Shown one piece after another: positions 19,110 to 29,791 of a stretch of DNA of 64,000 nucleotides. The position numbers were made by a program, and so were the translations under genes. Source of the stretch: Magnetococcales bacterium (GTDB lineage: Bacteria; Pseudomonadota; Magnetococcia; Magnetococcales; JADFYX01). Position 1 is the stretch's first letter. Each line of letters begins with the position of its first letter. The stretch spans positions 1-64,000 of the forward strand of contig PEAM01000010.1 of assembly GCA_002753565.1 (NCBI GenBank). The letters are read 5' to 3'. Under the pieces are notes generated by a model. The model ran no database searches. It had not been told where the DNA came from and was given only the letters and a program-made list of their open reading frames with translations.

Positions 19110-19253
19110 TGTTTGGCCTCAAGTCTCGATCTTTGAACCTGGAAACAGCAGTTGGGCGTTCACACCCCCCTGCGACACACCATATCCTAGCACCAACACA
19201 TAAGGCAGGATACGGATGACCGCATGCATGGAGATCATATTGGACAAAAAACC

Positions 19254-20774
19254 CTAGCCAACCAAATGAGTCACGCGGGCAAGCAACTCTTTTTTATCCG
19301 TAGGTTGAGTAATAAAATCGTAGGCACCCAGTGAAAAAAGGCGTACGTCAAAATCATCGGAGGATGTCAGGATGATCGTCCGAACCTCGCCACCCTTAGG
19401 GTTTAAACTTTCAAATGAGGTCAGGTTCTCTTCCACCACGTTATCTTCGACAATCAGGAGATTCATCCGGTTCTCAGCCAGCCAGACCCGGACATCTTGC
19501 AGGGTCTTCACCATAACCAGGTGGGCATCCAGACTGGTGGCACACGCTTGAATGGCAGCTTGGGAGGATTCACTCTGGCTTGCCAATAAAATGGTGGGTT
19601 TTGGCAGCGCCAAAATAAGGGAAAAACGGCTCCCTTCCCCCACCGTCGAGGTGACCTGAATCTCGCCCTTATGCGCATTGACGAGGTCCATGCAGTAAGG
19701 CAGGCCAAACCCGGTCCCTTTCTCTCCCAGAGTACCAATGGTCGATGTCTTCTCCTCAATTTTGAAAAGTGTTTGGATCGCCTCTTTACTGATTCCCGTA
19801 CCACTATCCTCTACAGTCAAGCGGCTGTTTTCGCCCTCTCTCTCATAGTCAATAAGGATGGTATCGCCGCTATGACAAAATTTGATGGCATTGGAAACAA
19901 AGTTTCCGACTACCTCACCAAGAAGGGTGGTATCACCATACATTTGATCGGCAGGGGATAGCCTGTTTTCAATGGTAATCCCCTTTTGTTTGGCAGAAAG
20001 GCCATAATTGGTTATAACCCGGTCAACCATGGCATGCGCACTGAAAAAACTGATGGAAAGCTGAATCTTCCCCGTTTTTAAACGGTTGATATTCAACAAG
20101 GTTTCAACCATGTGCAGCATGTTGTTGCCGGTATCAATCAGACTGGAGATGATGGTGTTGCTGTTCTGATCAAGGGTTTCAGACTGCCGAGAGGCTGTCA
20201 GCTGCTCAAGGCTGTTAATGATGGCAGCCAGTGGCCCTCTTAAGTCATGGGCAACCAAGGAGACAAACTTATCCTTCAGACTGTTGGCATCCTCCACCTC
20301 TTTGGTGCGCACCAGAACCCTGTCTTCAAGTTGGGCATTCTGGTTGGCCAGCTGTTCAACCAAAAAACGGTTTTGGATGATAAGTTCATATTTTTCAAAG
20401 GCCTCCTGAACAATGGTATCCAGTTCGACCGGGTTCCAGGGTTTCATGACATATCGGAAAATATTGCCATCGTTGATGGCCTGGATGACAGCATTGATAT
20501 CGGCATAACCGGTTAGAAGCAGACGCATGGCATCGGGATAGCGCTCTTTAGCCTTGGCAAAAAACTCACTGCCGGTCATCTCTGGCATGCGTTGATCGGA
20601 AATAATAACCTGGATGGAGTTGGACTTGAGAATCTCCAACCCCTCGGCAGCACTATTGGCAATATAGACCTTGAACGTACGCATGAACTGTCGACGAAGA
20701 GATTTGATAATCTCCATCTCATCATCCACAACCAGCAGGCCTCTTTCATAGGAGGGAATCTCAATATTATTCAT
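19254..20774 (-). CDS. Hybrid signalling protein: REC, HisKA, HATPase, C-terminal REC-like
   Basis: A 506-residue cytoplasmic signalling protein. An N-terminal receiver domain (residues 12-125) has the acidic pair VVDDE and phospho-acceptor Asp60 in ISDQRMPEMTG. A short coiled coil leads to a histidine kinase domain with the H-box LVAHDLRGPLAAI near residue 175, an N-box (VGNFVSNAIKFCHSG), and G-boxes DSGTGIS and GTGFGLPYC. The last 115 residues look like a degenerate second receiver with DN rather than a full acidic pocket. There is no output DNA-binding domain. It overlaps the kinase upstream by eight bases and is the last gene of a run beginning with the B12-binding protein. Confidence 0.82.
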   Translation of the reverse strand: MNNIEIPSYERGLLVVDDEMEIIKSLRRQFMRTFKVYIANSAAEGLEILKSNSIQVIISDQRMPEMTGSEFFAKAKERYPDAMRLLLTGYADINAVIQAINDGNIFRYVMKPWNPVELDTIVQEAFEKYELIIQNRFLVEQLANQNAQLEDRVLVRTKEVEDANSLKDKFVSLVAHDLRGPLAAIINSLEQLTASRQSETLDQNSNTIISSLIDTGNNMLHMVETLLNINRLKTGKIQLSISFFSAHAMVDRVITNYGLSAKQKGITIENRLSPADQMYGDTTLLGEVVGNFVSNAIKFCHSGDTILIDYEREGENSRLTVEDSGTGISKEAIQTLFKIEEKTSTIGTLGEKGTGFGLPYCMDLVNAHKGEIQVTSTVGEGSRFSLILALPKPTILLASQSESSQAAIQACATSLDAHLVMVKTLQDVRVWLAENRMNLLIVEDNVVEENLTSFESLNPKGGEVRTIILTSSDDFDVRLFSLGAYDFITQPTDKKELLARVTHLVG

Positions 20775-22047
20775 TGTCTGACCTTCTAAGGGGAAGCGTA
20801 ACGGTAAACGTCGTGCCTATTCCTGTTTCGGAGTGTATCGCGATGGTTCCACGATGGTTATCGGTGATAATCTTATAGGCAATGCTCATACCCAGTCCGG
20901 TTCCCGTACCCACAGGCTTGGTGGTATAAAAAGGGTCGAATACCTTTTTCCGCACCTCTTCGGACATGCCACATCCGGTATCCGAGAAGGTCAGCCGTAA
21001 CCAATCCTTCTCGTGTCTGGCCCCTGATATGACGATCTCTCCCCCCCCTTCCATGGCTTGGGAGGCGTTGATGATGATGTTTAAAAAAACCTGATTTAAC
21101 TCCGATGGGTGGCACTGGATGGTGGGGATGGAATCTAACTCAAGGCGGTAGGTGACATTATTCTTTTTAAGTTGTGGTCCAGCCAGAGAGAGGGTGCTTA
21201 AGAGGTTCTCTTTCAGATCAACCTCTTGAACGGCTGACTCATCCAGATGGGAGAATTGGCGTAAATCACTGACAATCTTGGTGACACGGTCCAGACCATC
21301 TTTGGAGCCTGAAACCAGATCATCCACATCCTCAAAGACAAAATCGATATGATATTTCTCTCGGATGTTTTTTAGCGCTGCCCCTTCTACACCACTTTTT
21401 AAACACTGCTCCTCCAGAGAGCCATAGGCGTTGATCACATCACCAAAAGAGGTATCCAGATAGTGTAGATTACTGCTGACAAATGCAATGGGGTTGTTGA
21501 TCTCATGGGCCACACCGGCAACCAGCTGCCCCAAGGCGTTCATTTTTTCGGAGTGGATCAGCATATCCTGGGTGTTTCGCAACGCAAGCAGTGTCTTCTC
21601 CAGGCTCCTGTTTTTCTGCATGACCTGGCGTTGCAGTTGGTTAATCTCATTGTTCAAGCCAATGACGGTATGGCTTAAATGTTGAATCTCTTTGATGTCG
21701 TGCTCACCAAAGAAAAGAAACCGGTCAGCACGGCGGTATACCCGACAAATCAGGCTGACCGATATATCCTGTTGATTACCCAGGGAAGCGATACCAGAAA
21801 AGACGATCTCCTGATCATCCACAGGTAGATTGAGTAACTGCTCAAAGGTTGGGTTGACCAGAAAATCGATGGCCGGATGAGGATAGGAGGCCATCATCTC
21901 TTTCAGACCGGAGTTGGCAAACAGGGTCTGTTTGTCGGCGTCGAAAATCCAGACAATACTATGGAGACTCGACGCCAACAGTCCGCCCAGTTGAGTCGAC
22001 CACTCCGCTAAAGATGAGGTGGCCTCTTTCATGGGAAACAGAGCCAC
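20767..22047 (-). CDS. PAS-like sensor histidine kinase
   Basis: A 426-residue soluble histidine kinase. The first 130 residues look like a PAS fold (IVWIFDADKQTLFANSGLKEM), followed by a coiled coil and the dimerisation/phospho-acceptor motif GVAHEINNPIAFVSSNLHYL near residue 180. The catalytic domain has the N-box VFLNIIINASQAMEGGG and G-boxes DTGCGMS and GTGTGLGMS. The HEINNP form with long linker is typical of NtrB-like or HPK4 kinases. No membrane segment is present, so the signal is probably intracellular. GTG 22047 is the most distal start; ATG 22032, five codons later, is equally possible. It is co-directional with the B12-binding gene. Confidence 0.82.
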   Translation of the reverse strand: MALFPMKEATSSLAEWSTQLGGLLASSLHSIVWIFDADKQTLFANSGLKEMMASYPHPAIDFLVNPTFEQLLNLPVDDQEIVFSGIASLGNQQDISVSLICRVYRRADRFLFFGEHDIKEIQHLSHTVIGLNNEINQLQRQVMQKNRSLEKTLLALRNTQDMLIHSEKMNALGQLVAGVAHEINNPIAFVSSNLHYLDTSFGDVINAYGSLEEQCLKSGVEGAALKNIREKYHIDFVFEDVDDLVSGSKDGLDRVTKIVSDLRQFSHLDESAVQEVDLKENLLSTLSLAGPQLKKNNVTYRLELDSIPTIQCHPSELNQVFLNIIINASQAMEGGGEIVISGARHEKDWLRLTFSDTGCGMSEEVRKKVFDPFYTTKPVGTGTGLGMSIAYKIITDNHRGTIAIHSETGIGTTFTVTLPLRRSDNE

Positions 22048-22091
22048 CCGATAGGATGAAACAGTGGGTGCATGGTGTTGTTGTCGCTACG

Positions 22092-22529
22092 TTAGGTTTG
22101 ATCGGTTAATGTCACAAAAGAGGACTGATTGACAATCAACCACTGATAAAGAGGTTCTATTTCAGTATAGGCGCTGGCGGATAGGGACTGTTTGAGAACC
22201 GTCATCCAGCCATTCAGTTGGGCAGGCCAGTAGGTTAGGTTGAAGCCATGGGATCGATAGGCCCGAAACACCCATAACACCGTATCCACCAACATGCCGG
22301 CCTCATAGTGCCGTAGAAGAGACTCGATAAAACGGCTATGGTTGGTGTGGTTGTCGTTCATCATGCTCTGATGATCCGCTCCGATCATCTTCTCCAGATC
22401 GCTGCGTTCACTCATGATGGCGTTCAACTCCGCAACCAGAGACTCTCTTTTGTTGGTGTACTCCTCTACTGTTTGTGGTGAAACAGAGATCAGGTTTTGG
22501 GCAGAGGCCAGAAGTTGAGCTTTATCCAT
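22092..22529 (-). CDS. Hypothetical protein in the B12/kinase cluster
   Basis: A 145-residue soluble, mostly helical protein that I do not recognise as a named family. It opens with a heptad-like stretch (about 15-55) and has a tryptophan/tyrosine-rich region (VLWVFRAYRSHGF and YWPAQLNGWMTVLK). It sits between the B12-binding protein (49 bases upstream) and the PAS kinase (44 bases downstream) on the same strand, so it is very likely an adaptor or regulator in the same pathway. A good GGAGTAGGA precedes the ATG at 22529. A link between the sensor and the kinase is inference from position only. Confidence 0.6.
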   Translation of the reverse strand: MDKAQLLASAQNLISVSPQTVEEYTNKRESLVAELNAIMSERSDLEKMIGADHQSMMNDNHTNHSRFIESLLRHYEAGMLVDTVLWVFRAYRSHGFNLTYWPAQLNGWMTVLKQSLSASAYTEIEPLYQWLIVNQSSFVTLTDQT

Positions 22530-22578
22530 TATCCTACTCCAGTTTAACGGGTTTCTTTCATTAAGATAACAGACGGCG

Positions 22579-23244
22579 TTATCTCTGTCGTCTAGGGTTG
22601 AACTCGGGTTTGTCCAGAAAGGTGGTTAAATCTTCAAGTGTGGAAATGTAATATACTTTTTGACCTTTTTTTGCAATCTGAGTGCCGTTGGTCGATAGCC
22701 CTTGACCACCGATGATGATCGGAATATCCGGAAAGGCCGAACGAATGGCGGCAATCATTTTTTCCAAACCCGGCAGATTAAAATAGATGGACATGGAGAG
22801 GCCAATGATATCCGGCCTCTTTTCCTCGATAAAGCCGATCATCTCGCTGGTTGGCGTGCTTGCCCCAAGATAGAAGGCTTCCCACCCATTCAGTTCTAGA
22901 ATATCACAGACCATTTTGGCCCCAACCTGGTGCAACTCTTTCTCTACGGAGCCTACAACCGCACACTTTCCAACACTCTCTCCCCGCTCAAACTGGGGAT
23001 AAACCTGGTTGAGCAACCCTTCGGTTATGGCGGTTGCCATATGTTCCGTCGCAACGGATAGCTGGTTTTTTTCCCAAAGATCGCCAACTTGATACATGGA
23101 TTTTTGCATCAGTTTTTCGTACAGCACAGGAATAGGAATCTGTTCATTCATTAATGTTTGAACAATTTCTGATGTTTGCCTGCGCTTTCCAGAGAGTAGA
23201 TTCTGGAAATAGGCCTCATAGAGAGTGTCGGAAATGATCGCCAT
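22579..23244 (-). CDS. Stand-alone B12-binding sensor protein (CarH-like cap and cobalamin domain)
   Basis: A 221-residue cytoplasmic cobalamin-binding protein. Residues 1-85 form the four-helix cap and contain W57 followed nine residues later by E67-H68, the Wx9EH motif found in light-sensing adenosylcobalamin proteins such as CarH. The cobalamin domain then shows E103-x-H105-x-x-G108, in which the histidine is the expected lower cobalt ligand, and later GLSMSIYF and IIIGGQGLS. There is no DNA-binding domain and no catalytic methyltransferase part. Its place at the head of a run with two histidine kinases suggests a B12-based light or redox sensor that signals through proteins rather than DNA. 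The light role is inference. Confidence 0.8.
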   Translation of the reverse strand: MAIISDTLYEAYFQNLLSGKRRQTSEIVQTLMNEQIPIPVLYEKLMQKSMYQVGDLWEKNQLSVATEHMATAITEGLLNQVYPQFERGESVGKCAVVGSVEKELHQVGAKMVCDILELNGWEAFYLGASTPTSEMIGFIEEKRPDIIGLSMSIYFNLPGLEKMIAAIRSAFPDIPIIIGGQGLSTNGTQIAKKGQKVYYISTLEDLTTFLDKPEFNPRRQR

Positions 23245-23279
23245 TATTCGTTACGATGTTTTTTGCAAACAGATCCCAT

Positions 23280-23615
23280 TTAGTTGCCAATCACTTCATA
23301 TTTACCAAAAGTTGACATCATTGGACATTTTTTCCCCTCTTTTTTAGCTTGGTCCATATCTTTGAAGGCGCGGGCGTGGCCCTCTTTGAATGCCTCTGAT
23401 TTGGTCCAACCATCGAAGGCGTCGGGGCTGTCCCAATGGCTGATGACCAGATAGGGTTGGTCGGGGTCGGCGGGGCGCAAAATTTCTACATGCTGAAAAC
23501 CGGGCATTTTTTCAATGGCCTTGGCTCGGGTTTTGAAAAGATGCTCCATCCGTTCAACATAACTGGGTTCGCAGGTGATGTTGTTGATTGCCACGTAGGA
23601 TTTTTTTTCACGCAC
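23280..23615 (-). CDS. IsdG-like antibiotic-biosynthesis-monooxygenase-fold protein
   Basis: A 111-residue ABM-fold protein resembling IsdG/HmuQ haem-degrading monooxygenases. The three catalytic-type residues of that group fall at matching spacing: N11 or N12, W70 and H80, the latter in FDGWTKSEAFKEGH. This suggests it binds haem and opens it with oxygen, releasing iron. Translation starts at GTG 23615, with AGGAGAG about nine bases upstream. No haem transport genes are nearby, so it may serve haem turnover or another small monooxygenase role. It lies just upstream of the B12-binding gene on the same strand. Confidence 0.7.
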   Translation of the reverse strand: MREKKSYVAINNITCEPSYVERMEHLFKTRAKAIEKMPGFQHVEILRPADPDQPYLVISHWDSPDAFDGWTKSEAFKEGHARAFKDMDQAKKEGKKCPMMSTFGKYEVIGN

Positions 23616-23747
23616 GCTTCAGACTCTCCTTTTATAAACTGCAAAACACAATAGAAAAAAAACAAGCATCAGCCAATCCAGAAACCATCTCTCTACTTTA
23701 GAGTATGACAAAATGGTATACTATCGCCGGTATTTTGTCCGTAACTT

Positions 23748-24815
23748 TTAGCTGTTCAAGTGTCGTTTAAAGATGGCCTTATGAATATCACCCCGGCTAA
23801 CAAACCCCAGCAGGCTATTTTGGTCATCAACGACAGGTAAGCGCTGAATGTTGTGAATGTCCATCTGGACCGCCGCCTTGATGGCCGGGTCGGTTTCGTT
23901 GACGGTAAAAAGGGTGCGTATCATCAACTTCTCTACCGTCCATTGCAGCGCATCCCCATAGCTCTCCTCAATTGCCGAGAAGTCGTTGACCATCTGCGGA
24001 TTTTTCCGAAACGCCTCATAGCCGGGGTACATCGCCTCTAAAATATCTTTTTCGGAGATGATACCCACCAATCGGTTTTTCTTGTCCACCACCGGCATAC
24101 CACTGATTTTTTTGGCACAGAGGGTTTTGGCCACCTTTCGCAAGGGGTCTGTTGGTCGGACAGTGTGCACTTTTCGGGTCATCACCTCGCCGACAAGCAG
24201 GCCACTTTTTTTGGTGACGACTGCTTCGGGTTCGGTAGGTGGGTTGGTAAAGTTTTCCACCCCTTCCCCCGGAACAATAATCTGTTCTTCTTCATCGATG
24301 GGTTCGGGAACAGGCCATTGATTGGGGTAGGGGTTGGGCTGGGAAAGAAAATCTGAGGGGTAGGCTTTATCTTCCATGACCGGGTTCCAGAATAGATCGA
24401 GTCCCGGTACATCGGTGCTAAACTCAATGGGTATGCCGTTGGGGTCATAGCTGTAGATGGATAAAAAACAGCCGTGGTCAATGACATCCGAACAGGGAAA
24501 ATCAGCGGCATCCAGCCGGGACATCATATCCCACAGCACGGAAACATCGGCAACACCAATAGAGATATGATCAAAACCAAAAGGGCCGACCACAGGTTCT
24601 CCATGGCGACGCATGGGGAGAGGTTCGACCTCATCCCAGGCAAAAAAGGAGATGCGGTTGTTACTTGTAATTTGGAAAAAATATTGCCGATAGCCCGTTT
24701 CTCCATACGCATAGATTAATCGGGCACCTATAAGATCTCGCCAAAACTTGACGGTACCTTCAATATCATTGGTGGCAAATGCGGCATGGTGAATTCCGGT
24801 AAATTCCTGTTTCAT
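23748..24815 (-). CDS. VOC (glyoxalase-fold) domain fused to a CBS pair
   Basis: A 355-residue fusion. Residues 1-140 are a vicinal-oxygen-chelate domain: HHAAFATNDIEGTVKFWRD supplies a metal-ligand histidine, DHISIGVADV a second, and PIEFS a glutamate. A proline- and glutamate-rich linker (about 150-205) leads to two CBS domains (VGEVMTRKVHTVRPTDPLR, and MIRTLFTVNETDPAIKAAV with RLPVVDDQNSLLGFVSRGD). CBS pairs usually bind adenine nucleotides, so the enzyme may be energy-regulated. The substrate is unknown. I know of no characterised protein with this pairing. The ribosome binding site is weak. It runs ahead of the IsdG-like gene on the same strand. Confidence 0.75.
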   Translation of the reverse strand: MKQEFTGIHHAAFATNDIEGTVKFWRDLIGARLIYAYGETGYRQYFFQITSNNRISFFAWDEVEPLPMRRHGEPVVGPFGFDHISIGVADVSVLWDMMSRLDAADFPCSDVIDHGCFLSIYSYDPNGIPIEFSTDVPGLDLFWNPVMEDKAYPSDFLSQPNPYPNQWPVPEPIDEEEQIIVPGEGVENFTNPPTEPEAVVTKKSGLLVGEVMTRKVHTVRPTDPLRKVAKTLCAKKISGMPVVDKKNRLVGIISEKDILEAMYPGYEAFRKNPQMVNDFSAIEESYGDALQWTVEKLMIRTLFTVNETDPAIKAAVQMDIHNIQRLPVVDDQNSLLGFVSRGDIHKAIFKRHLNS

Positions 24816-25131
24816 ATCAATATGACCATACTATCCTATGGTTGATCAGGGGTGGTGCTGGTTAGATTGAAGAGAGACGGTTTAGCCTGATCACATCATT
24901 TCCGTTGAAGAGGCTGTGTACAACAACTCTACAGTATATTTCTTTCTGAAGGAAATGAGTTGATGGTCAAGTGAGCAGGAGAGGGGGGGGGAGCAGAGGG
25001 AAACCTCCCCCCTAACGGCCTTAAACCCACGAAACTCAAGCATGCATCATAGGTTGCATCTTGATATTTAGCTTTGCTATAATTTTAGCTATCACACAGT
25101 AGTATTCCTTGAAAAACATGGAGAGAACAGA
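24816..25131. other. Divergent intergenic region with G/C-run hairpin
   Basis: About 315 bases between the VOC-CBS gene (minus) and cytochrome c' (plus). A run of G at about 24982-24992 can pair with a run of C at about 25005-25012 to form a strong hairpin. The cytochrome promoter lies nearer the right end. No gene is seen. Confidence 0.4.
25054..25083 (+). promoter_or_regulatory. Probable sigma-70 promoter of cytochrome c'
   Basis: TTGCAT at 25054-25059 and a perfect TATAAT at 25078-25083 are 18 bases apart, about 50 bases before the ATG at 25132. Confidence 0.5.
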
Positions 25132-25617
25132 ATGATTTCCAACAAAGTAGTCAGTTTAGGGGCGGTATTTGCCATGATGATCATGGCGGCTGGTTTGGCT
25201 CAGGCTTCCAGTCATGGTGGCAACCATAACAAGGCAGACGCCTTGGTGATGGAGCGGGAAGCATTAATGGAGGGGATTGGCGGTTCCATGGGGGCCTTGG
25301 CCTGCTATCTCAAGGAGGAGTGCAAACTAGAACCCAAAATAGCCAAACGGTTGGCTGTTGGCATCTCTGCCATGGCCAAACCTTCCATCGAGGCGTTCCG
25401 TACACCTACCCCGACAGCCAGCAAAAAAACAACGGCCATCGCAAAAATCTGGACAGATTGGGACCAGTTCGAAGAGGGGTTGATGTCAATGTCCACCAAG
25501 GCCCAAGGGTTGGCCGAGGCGATAAAAAACGGTAAAATGGGTGACATCAAAGCCGCTATGGGTGAGTTGGGTAAAAACTGCAAGGGGTGTCACGACAATT
25601 TCCGGGAGAAAAAATAG
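25132..25617 (+). CDS. Cytochrome c' family protein
   Basis: A 161-residue periplasmic cytochrome of the c' class. It has a signal peptide ending near ALA/QAS at residues 22-26, a four-helix-bundle body, and the single haem-binding motif CKGCH at residues 150-154 close to the C-terminus, as expected for this class. Cytochromes c' bind nitric oxide and carbon monoxide and may protect against or carry such gases; they can also shuttle electrons. ATG 25132 follows GGAGAGAA closely. It faces a cytochrome b561 gene across a shared terminator, a layout suggesting that the two redox proteins may be partners. Confidence 0.88.
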   Translation: MISNKVVSLGAVFAMMIMAAGLAQASSHGGNHNKADALVMEREALMEGIGGSMGALACYLKEECKLEPKIAKRLAVGISAMAKPSIEAFRTPTPTASKKTTAIAKIWTDWDQFEEGLMSMSTKAQGLAEAIKNGKMGDIKAAMGELGKNCKGCHDNFREKK

Positions 25618-25646
25618 TCTGACCCGTCAAGAATAATCTTCACAAC

Positions 25647-25681
25647 AAAAGCCCCGATGGTACTGCCATCGGGGCTTTTGT
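25647..25681. terminator. Bidirectional rho-independent terminator
   Basis: AAAGCCCCGATGG pairs with CCATCGGGGCTTT around a five-base loop, with A-runs on the left and T-runs on the right. It sits between the convergent cytochrome c' and cytochrome b561 genes and can serve both. Confidence 0.9.
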
Positions 25682-25683
25682 TG

Positions 25684-26388
25684 TTAGGGGCTGAGAATCC
25701 AGATGGAGCCTTGAACCAGCAGGATGGCCATACCCAGGCAGAGCAGTGCCAGTCGAATGCTTCCCGCTTTAGGGTCACCCTGGGCAACCAGCTGTTCTGG
25801 GAACTTTTTTTGACCGGTAATCATGGGCCAGATCAGATTATCGCCAAAGAGAAGCAGATAACTCAACGCAGCCCCCACATGGGTGGCAACCAGGATAAGC
25901 AGAACGATGGGGAGTGATTTGTGAATGGCTGTCAACTGGTTGCTGATGGATGAACCAACCAGATGAACCAGGGGAGCATCAAAGTATAAGAAGGTATCCT
26001 CATTGGAAAACAGCCCCAGAACAGCCTGAACAAGCACAGCCAGAAGAAGCAAGAGGATCATCAATCCGCCCGCTGGGTTATGACCGACACTATGGGGCTT
26101 TTCACCCTCTTTTCCCAAGGCTTTACGCAAATCAACAAGGTAGGCAATGAGGGTTTTCGGACCTTTGACAAAGTGACGAAAGCGGGTCGTTTCCCCCCCC
26201 ACAAATCCCCAGAGAATACGATAGATTATCAGAGAGAGGATGGCCTGCCCAATCAGAGCGTGTCTTTCCATCATGGCCTGATTGGCTGTGATAAAGGCGC
26301 CGATCATTAGGAGCACCAAGCTCCAATGAAACAGGCGGGTAGGGATATCCCACAGTAGAATGGAGCGGGTGGGGGAGCTGTTGTTCAT
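25684..26388 (-). CDS. Cytochrome b561-type di-haem membrane protein
   Basis: A 234-residue inner-membrane cytochrome b of the bacterial b561/Ni-hydrogenase b-type group. Four main hydrophobic helices are seen, with haem-ligand candidates in RLFHWSLVLL (about residue 21), ERHALIGQ, AIHKSLPIVLLILVATHVGAAL. Such proteins pass electrons between the quinone pool and periplasmic cytochromes. Its 3' end faces the cytochrome c' gene, making that cytochrome a likely partner. A hydrophobic C-terminal helix ends the protein. ATG 26388 is clear. Which way the electrons flow is not visible. Confidence 0.82.
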   Translation of the reverse strand: MNNSSPTRSILLWDIPTRLFHWSLVLLMIGAFITANQAMMERHALIGQAILSLIIYRILWGFVGGETTRFRHFVKGPKTLIAYLVDLRKALGKEGEKPHSVGHNPAGGLMILLLLLAVLVQAVLGLFSNEDTFLYFDAPLVHLVGSSISNQLTAIHKSLPIVLLILVATHVGAALSYLLLFGDNLIWPMITGQKKFPEQLVAQGDPKAGSIRLALLCLGMAILLVQGSIWILSP

Positions 26389-26545
26389 GGGCCATTTTCT
26401 CCAGATCGTTGCTTGGAAAGCATTGGTATCTTAAACACAATGCGCTATTATTCCCTGTGAGAGGCTAGCATGACGCAGGCTGAGATATTTTGCAATAGCC
26501 GGATAGAGAGTCTCCTCACACCCTTTTTTATATGCATAACTCGAT

Positions 26546-29023
<2,478 letters not shown>

Positions 29024-29053
29024 GGCTCTTTTACACCCTTGCCTTGTGATGAG

Positions 29054-29094
29054 ACAAAGTGTCATGAGACAAATCGTCCCATGACACAAAGTGT
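29054..29094 (+). promoter_or_regulatory. Candidate operator before the Mrp/Mbx-like operon
   Basis: ACAAAGTGT occurs twice in direct orientation (29054-29062 and 29086-29094), 32 bases apart, about three helical turns. Nested between them is an imperfect inverted repeat, TGTCATGaGAC (29060-29070) with GTCccATGACA (29076-29086). The block lies about 200 bases before the first gene of the operon, suggesting a regulator binding site. Confidence 0.4.
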
Positions 29095-29293
29095 GGCACA
29101 GAACGTTCTGCCTGCCATTTGACAAAACAACCCGATCTACCGAGCCGATTTGCCTATAAAAACAAAAAGTTGTTTTGATAGATAGCCTGAAACCATTCAA
29201 AGGAAAATTTATATTTTTTTGGTATGGTTTTTGAACAATATAACCAGATGGTGGGCGGTGCCTGCCTTGATTAAGGATAATAAAGGTCTAAGG

Positions 29294-29791
29294 ATGAGAA
29301 TTGGTCGAGAAAAGGTGGTGCTGTTTGCAACCATTCTGCTTTTTTGGGTGCTGCTCAATGGTACCCTCGCTCTTGATAGCCTGCTTGTGGGGCTTCTGGC
29401 ATCGTTTGTCATTACCATTCTCTACCGGGATGGCTTTTCACCTTTTACCGAGTTTCGGGCGACTCCAGCTGGTTTTTGGGCGGCAGGCTGTTTTCTTCTC
29501 TATTTTTCCAAAGAGCTGGTCCGCTCCAACCTTAAACTGGCTGCCATTGTTCTCTCCCCCTCCTTACCGATCAACCCGGGTATTATCAAGGTTCGGACCA
29601 CCTTGAAAAGTCGCATGGGCAGACTCCTGCTTGCCAACTCCATCACCCTGACACCCGGCACGTTGACTGTGCAGTTGGAAGAGGAGTGGCTCTACATTCA
29701 TTGGGTTACCGTCGAGGCAACCGATATCGACAGTGCTACAGCGCAAATTGTCGCCGGTTATGAAACGTACCTTGAGGTGATGTATGGTTGA
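29294..29791 (+). CDS. MrpE/MnhE-type antiporter subunit (MbxA-like)
   Basis: A 165-residue membrane protein of the MnhE family, the first gene of the complex. It has two to three hydrophobic segments near its N-terminus and a soluble C-terminal domain with the family block LLLANSITLTPGTLTV followed by LYIHWV. In Mrp antiporters and in MBH/MBX complexes this subunit is part of the sodium-translocating membrane arm. The frame extends upstream to a TTG, but ATG 29294 has AAAGG seven bases upstream and gives the normal family length. It overlaps the next gene by eight bases. Confidence 0.85.
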   Translation: MRIGREKVVLFATILLFWVLLNGTLALDSLLVGLLASFVITILYRDGFSPFTEFRATPAGFWAAGCFLLYFSKELVRSNLKLAAIVLSPSLPINPGIIKVRTTLKSRMGRLLLANSITLTPGTLTVQLEEEWLYIHWVTVEATDIDSATAQIVAGYETYLEVMYG

